A DNA stretch of 6,653 bases from an uncultured Fastidiosipila sp. (GTDB lineage Bacteria; Bacillota; Clostridia; Saccharofermentanales; Fastidiosipilaceae): assembly GCA_938014865.1 (NCBI GenBank), contig CALLQJ010000016.1, forward strand, positions 1 to 6,653, written 5' to 3'. The position numbers were made by a program, and so were the translations under genes. Shown here piece by piece: positions 4,841 through 6,653 of the stretch (the first letter of the stretch is position 1; each line of letters starts with the position of its first letter). A model generated the notes under the pieces. That model searched no databases. It saw nothing but the letters and a program-made list of their open reading frames with translations, and was not told the origin of the DNA.

Positions 4841-6653
4841 TTATTTCTTCTTTTTCTTCGGCTTGTTATACGGCGTATTTTCCAGCGGCAGCTTATAACG
4901 GTAGACCCCGTCATACTTGTAGTACGCGTTCTGCAGCGCGGGGGCGCCCATCGTACAGGTGATTTCGCCGATGCCCTTGGCGCCGTAAGCCACGTCTTCA
5001 TCCGGCACATGCGCCACGAAGCGGGTCTCGATCGGGGGCATGTCCGGTGCGCGCAAGAGGCCTAAGGTGCCGAGCTTGACCTGCGGGACGCCGTCTTTGA
5101 GATCAAAGTGCTCGGTGAGTCCGTAGCCCATGCCCATGGCGACGCCGCCTTCCACCTGACCGGCAGCACTCAAGGGATTGATGACCTGACCGGCATCGTG
5201 GGCGGCAATGACCTTCTCGACGCGGCCTTCCTTATTCAGGATGAAAAGCTGCGTGGCGAAGCCGTAGCTGATATGGCTGACCGGGTGCGGTTTCGTAGAA
5301 GTGATCGGATCGGTCTCAAAGTCGTATTCGCCGTAAAAGCGCTTGCCGATTAATTCTTCGGGGCTCTTTCCGGCATCTAATGCCGCCTTGAGTTCTTCGG
5401 CGGCGAGACGGGCGGCCTGCCCGGTAAAGACCGTCTGACGGGACGCCGTGGTGGTTCCCGCGTCCGGGGAGTTTGCGGTATCGGGCGCTTCGACCACGAT
5501 CTTGTCATAGGGCCAGCCCGTGGTTTCGCCAACCATCTGCAAGATGACCGTCGCTACGCCCTGGCCGATGGCACCCGCGGAAGAATAGCAGTGAATTTTG
5601 CCGTCTTCGCCGATCTCCAGATCGCAGCGCCCGGGGTCGACCAGGCCGACACCGACACCGGCGTTCTTCAGAGAGGAGGCAATGCCGACAAAATAATTCG
5701 GATCTTTCTCGTAATTGTAAAAGTCTTCTTTGACCGCTTCCAAGGTTTCGATATAGCCTACGTTCGGATCGCAGAGCTGGCCGTTCGGCAGATAGCCGCC
5801 GGGACGGGCCGCATTGCGGCGGCGGATTTCCCAGCCGTCCAGGCCGACTTCCTCGGCCATCTGATTCATCAGCGATTCGATGACGAAGATTGACTGCGTC
5901 ACGCCGAAGCCGCGGAAGGCGCCGGCGGGCGGATTATTCGTGTAATAAGCATCGCCGCGGATTTCCACATTTTCATAATTGTAAGGACCGCCCGCATGGG
6001 TACAGGCTCTCTGCAGTACCGGTCCGCCGAGCGAGGCATAGGCGCCGGTATCGGCTAAGAGATGGGCCTGCATGGCCTGAATAATCCCGTCTTCATCACA
6101 GCCCAGTTTCATCCACACGCGCATGGCATGCCGCTTGGGATGGTAATTGATGCTCTCCTGGCGGGTAAAGCTCACTTTGACGGGCTTTTGCAGGAGGTAG
6201 GCGCAAAGGGCCGCCTGATGCTGGACGCTCATATCTTCCTTGCCGCCGAAGCCGCCGCCGACAAAGGCGGAGGTGATGCGGACCTTATCTAAGGGAAGGC
6301 CCAGGTACTCGGAAAGTTCGCGCTTCTCGTCGTAAATGCCCTGGGACCCGGTGATGACATGCACTCCGTCGCCGTCGGGCATGCCGACCGCCGTTTCCGT
6401 TTCCATGAAGGCGTGTTCGGTAAAGGGCAGTTCAAAGGTGCCTTCGACGACGTGCGGACAGCTTTTCATGACGCCGGCCGCATCGCTGCGGATCACTTCT
6501 TCGTGATCAAAAAGATTGTTTTCCGGGACCCGGAATTGGCCGAATTGCCAGAAACCTTCGCCGTGGATCTGCGGAGCGCCGTCCTTCATGGCTTCGTCCG
6601 GATTATTGACCGGCGGCAGCTCTTCGTAGTCCACTTCCACGGCTTTGACCGCC
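4841..6653 (-). CDS. xdh: Xanthine dehydrogenase molybdenum-binding subunit, 5'-partial
   Basis: C-terminal part of a molybdenum hydroxylase that oxidises purines such as xanthine. The frame is open to the window edge, reading AVKAVEVDYEELP; the GTG at 6640 is internal, not the start. About 603 residues are visible. Counted from that GTG, recognisable sites are GSQ (98-100), GGGFGGKE (128-135), GAFRGFG (240-246), AIGQG (357-361) and the catalytic glutamate E559 in KGIGE. By recalled alignment, E135 and R211 match bovine Glu802 and Arg880, which hold the purine, and R243 matches Arg912. This favours purines over aldehydes. The ending (AYYKYDGVYRYKLPL, then a lysine-rich tail) resembles the selenium-dependent xanthine dehydrogenases of anaerobes, which are fused to an N-terminal iron-sulfur domain; that end is not visible. 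The gene is GC-rich and convergent with the PTS operon. No frameshift is seen. Confidence 0.93.
   Translation of the reverse strand, partial: AVKAVEVDYEELPPVNNPDEAMKDGAPQIHGEGFWQFGQFRVPENNLFDHEEVIRSDAAGVMKSCPHVVEGTFELPFTEHAFMETETAVGMPDGDGVHVITGSQGIYDEKRELSEYLGLPLDKVRITSAFVGGGFGGKEDMSVQHQAALCAYLLQKPVKVSFTRQESINYHPKRHAMRVWMKLGCDEDGIIQAMQAHLLADTGAYASLGGPVLQRACTHAGGPYNYENVEIRGDAYYTNNPPAGAFRGFGVTQSIFVIESLMNQMAEEVGLDGWEIRRRNAARPGGYLPNGQLCDPNVGYIETLEAVKEDFYNYEKDPNYFVGIASSLKNAGVGVGLVDPGRCDLEIGEDGKIHCYSSAGAIGQGVATVILQMVGETTGWPYDKIVVEAPDTANSPDAGTTTASRQTVFTGQAARLAAEELKAALDAGKSPEELIGKRFYGEYDFETDPITSTKPHPVSHISYGFATQLFILNKEGRVEKVIAAHDAGQVINPLSAAGQVEGGVAMGMGYGLTEHFDLKDGVPQVKLGTLGLLRAPDMPPIETRFVAHVPDEDVAYGAKGIGEITCTMGAPALQNAYYKYDGVYRYKLPLENTPYNKPKKKKK

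Noticed and set aside
4726..4962. A 78-codon + strand frame overlapping the Enzyme I stop (ATGA).
   Set aside because: It runs straight through the strong terminator hairpin and then antisense over the xanthine dehydrogenase end. It has no recognisable protein features.
5108..6292. Several + strand frames of 64-100 codons opposite the xanthine dehydrogenase gene.
   Set aside because: They are typical antisense open frames of a GC-rich gene. They lack family features and lie opposite a clearly conserved enzyme.
6638..6640. GTG as the start of the xanthine dehydrogenase gene.
   Set aside because: The frame is open upstream to the window edge and encodes family-like sequence (AVKAVEVDYEELP). 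The domain would lack its N-terminal part if it began here.
1..6653. CRISPR array, tRNA or rRNA gene, riboswitch, insertion sequence ends.
   Set aside because: No regularly spaced repeats, structured RNA motifs, transposase fragments or terminal inverted repeats were seen.

Overview
The window holds two blocks that differ sharply in base composition and point at each other. The left block (about 1-4730) is AT-rich: two 60-base lines counted by hand (481-540 and 3901-3960) are both 38% G+C. It carries four genes on the + strand with 15-37 bp gaps. They are a PTS EIIC permease of the ascorbate (UlaA/SgaT) family, a phosphotriesterase-family metallohydrolase, a creatininase-family metallohydrolase and a complete PTS Enzyme I. 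A strong intrinsic terminator follows. The right block (about 4841 to the window edge) is GC-rich: lines 5341-5400 and 6241-6300 count as 53% and 65%. It holds one - strand gene, a xanthine dehydrogenase molybdenum-binding subunit whose 5' end lies beyond the window.

Strong Shine-Dalgarno sequences, tight operon packing, an Enzyme I of low-GC Gram-positive style and a xanthine dehydrogenase resembling the selenium-dependent type of anaerobes suggest an anaerobic, probably gut-associated Firmicute (Clostridia or Negativicutes). This is inference. The change in composition at the convergent junction suggests that one block, more likely the PTS operon, was acquired horizontally.

The four left genes look like one catabolic unit. 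The permease would import and phosphorylate a small polar compound using EIIA and EIIB, which are not in the window and presumably lie upstream of position 1. The operon's own Enzyme I would supply the phosphoryl groups from PEP. The two hydrolases belong to families that act on cyclic substrates: characterised PTE-family relatives of this class open phosphorylated sugar lactones, and creatininase-family enzymes include hydrolases of cyclic amides and related compounds. The permease keeps the UlaA fold signatures but, by an alignment made from memory, has lost most of the polar residues that bind ascorbate in E. coli UlaA. No UlaG-, UlaD-, UlaE- or UlaF-like gene is present. The most interesting hypothesis is therefore a self-powered PTS for a substrate other than ascorbate, possibly a lactone or another cyclic compound, processed by two metallohydrolases. 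The substrate cannot be read from the sequence.

The xanthine dehydrogenase gene appears unrelated to the operon. It retains the catalytic glutamate and the two residues that bind the purine in bovine xanthine dehydrogenase, so purine hydroxylation is the best call.
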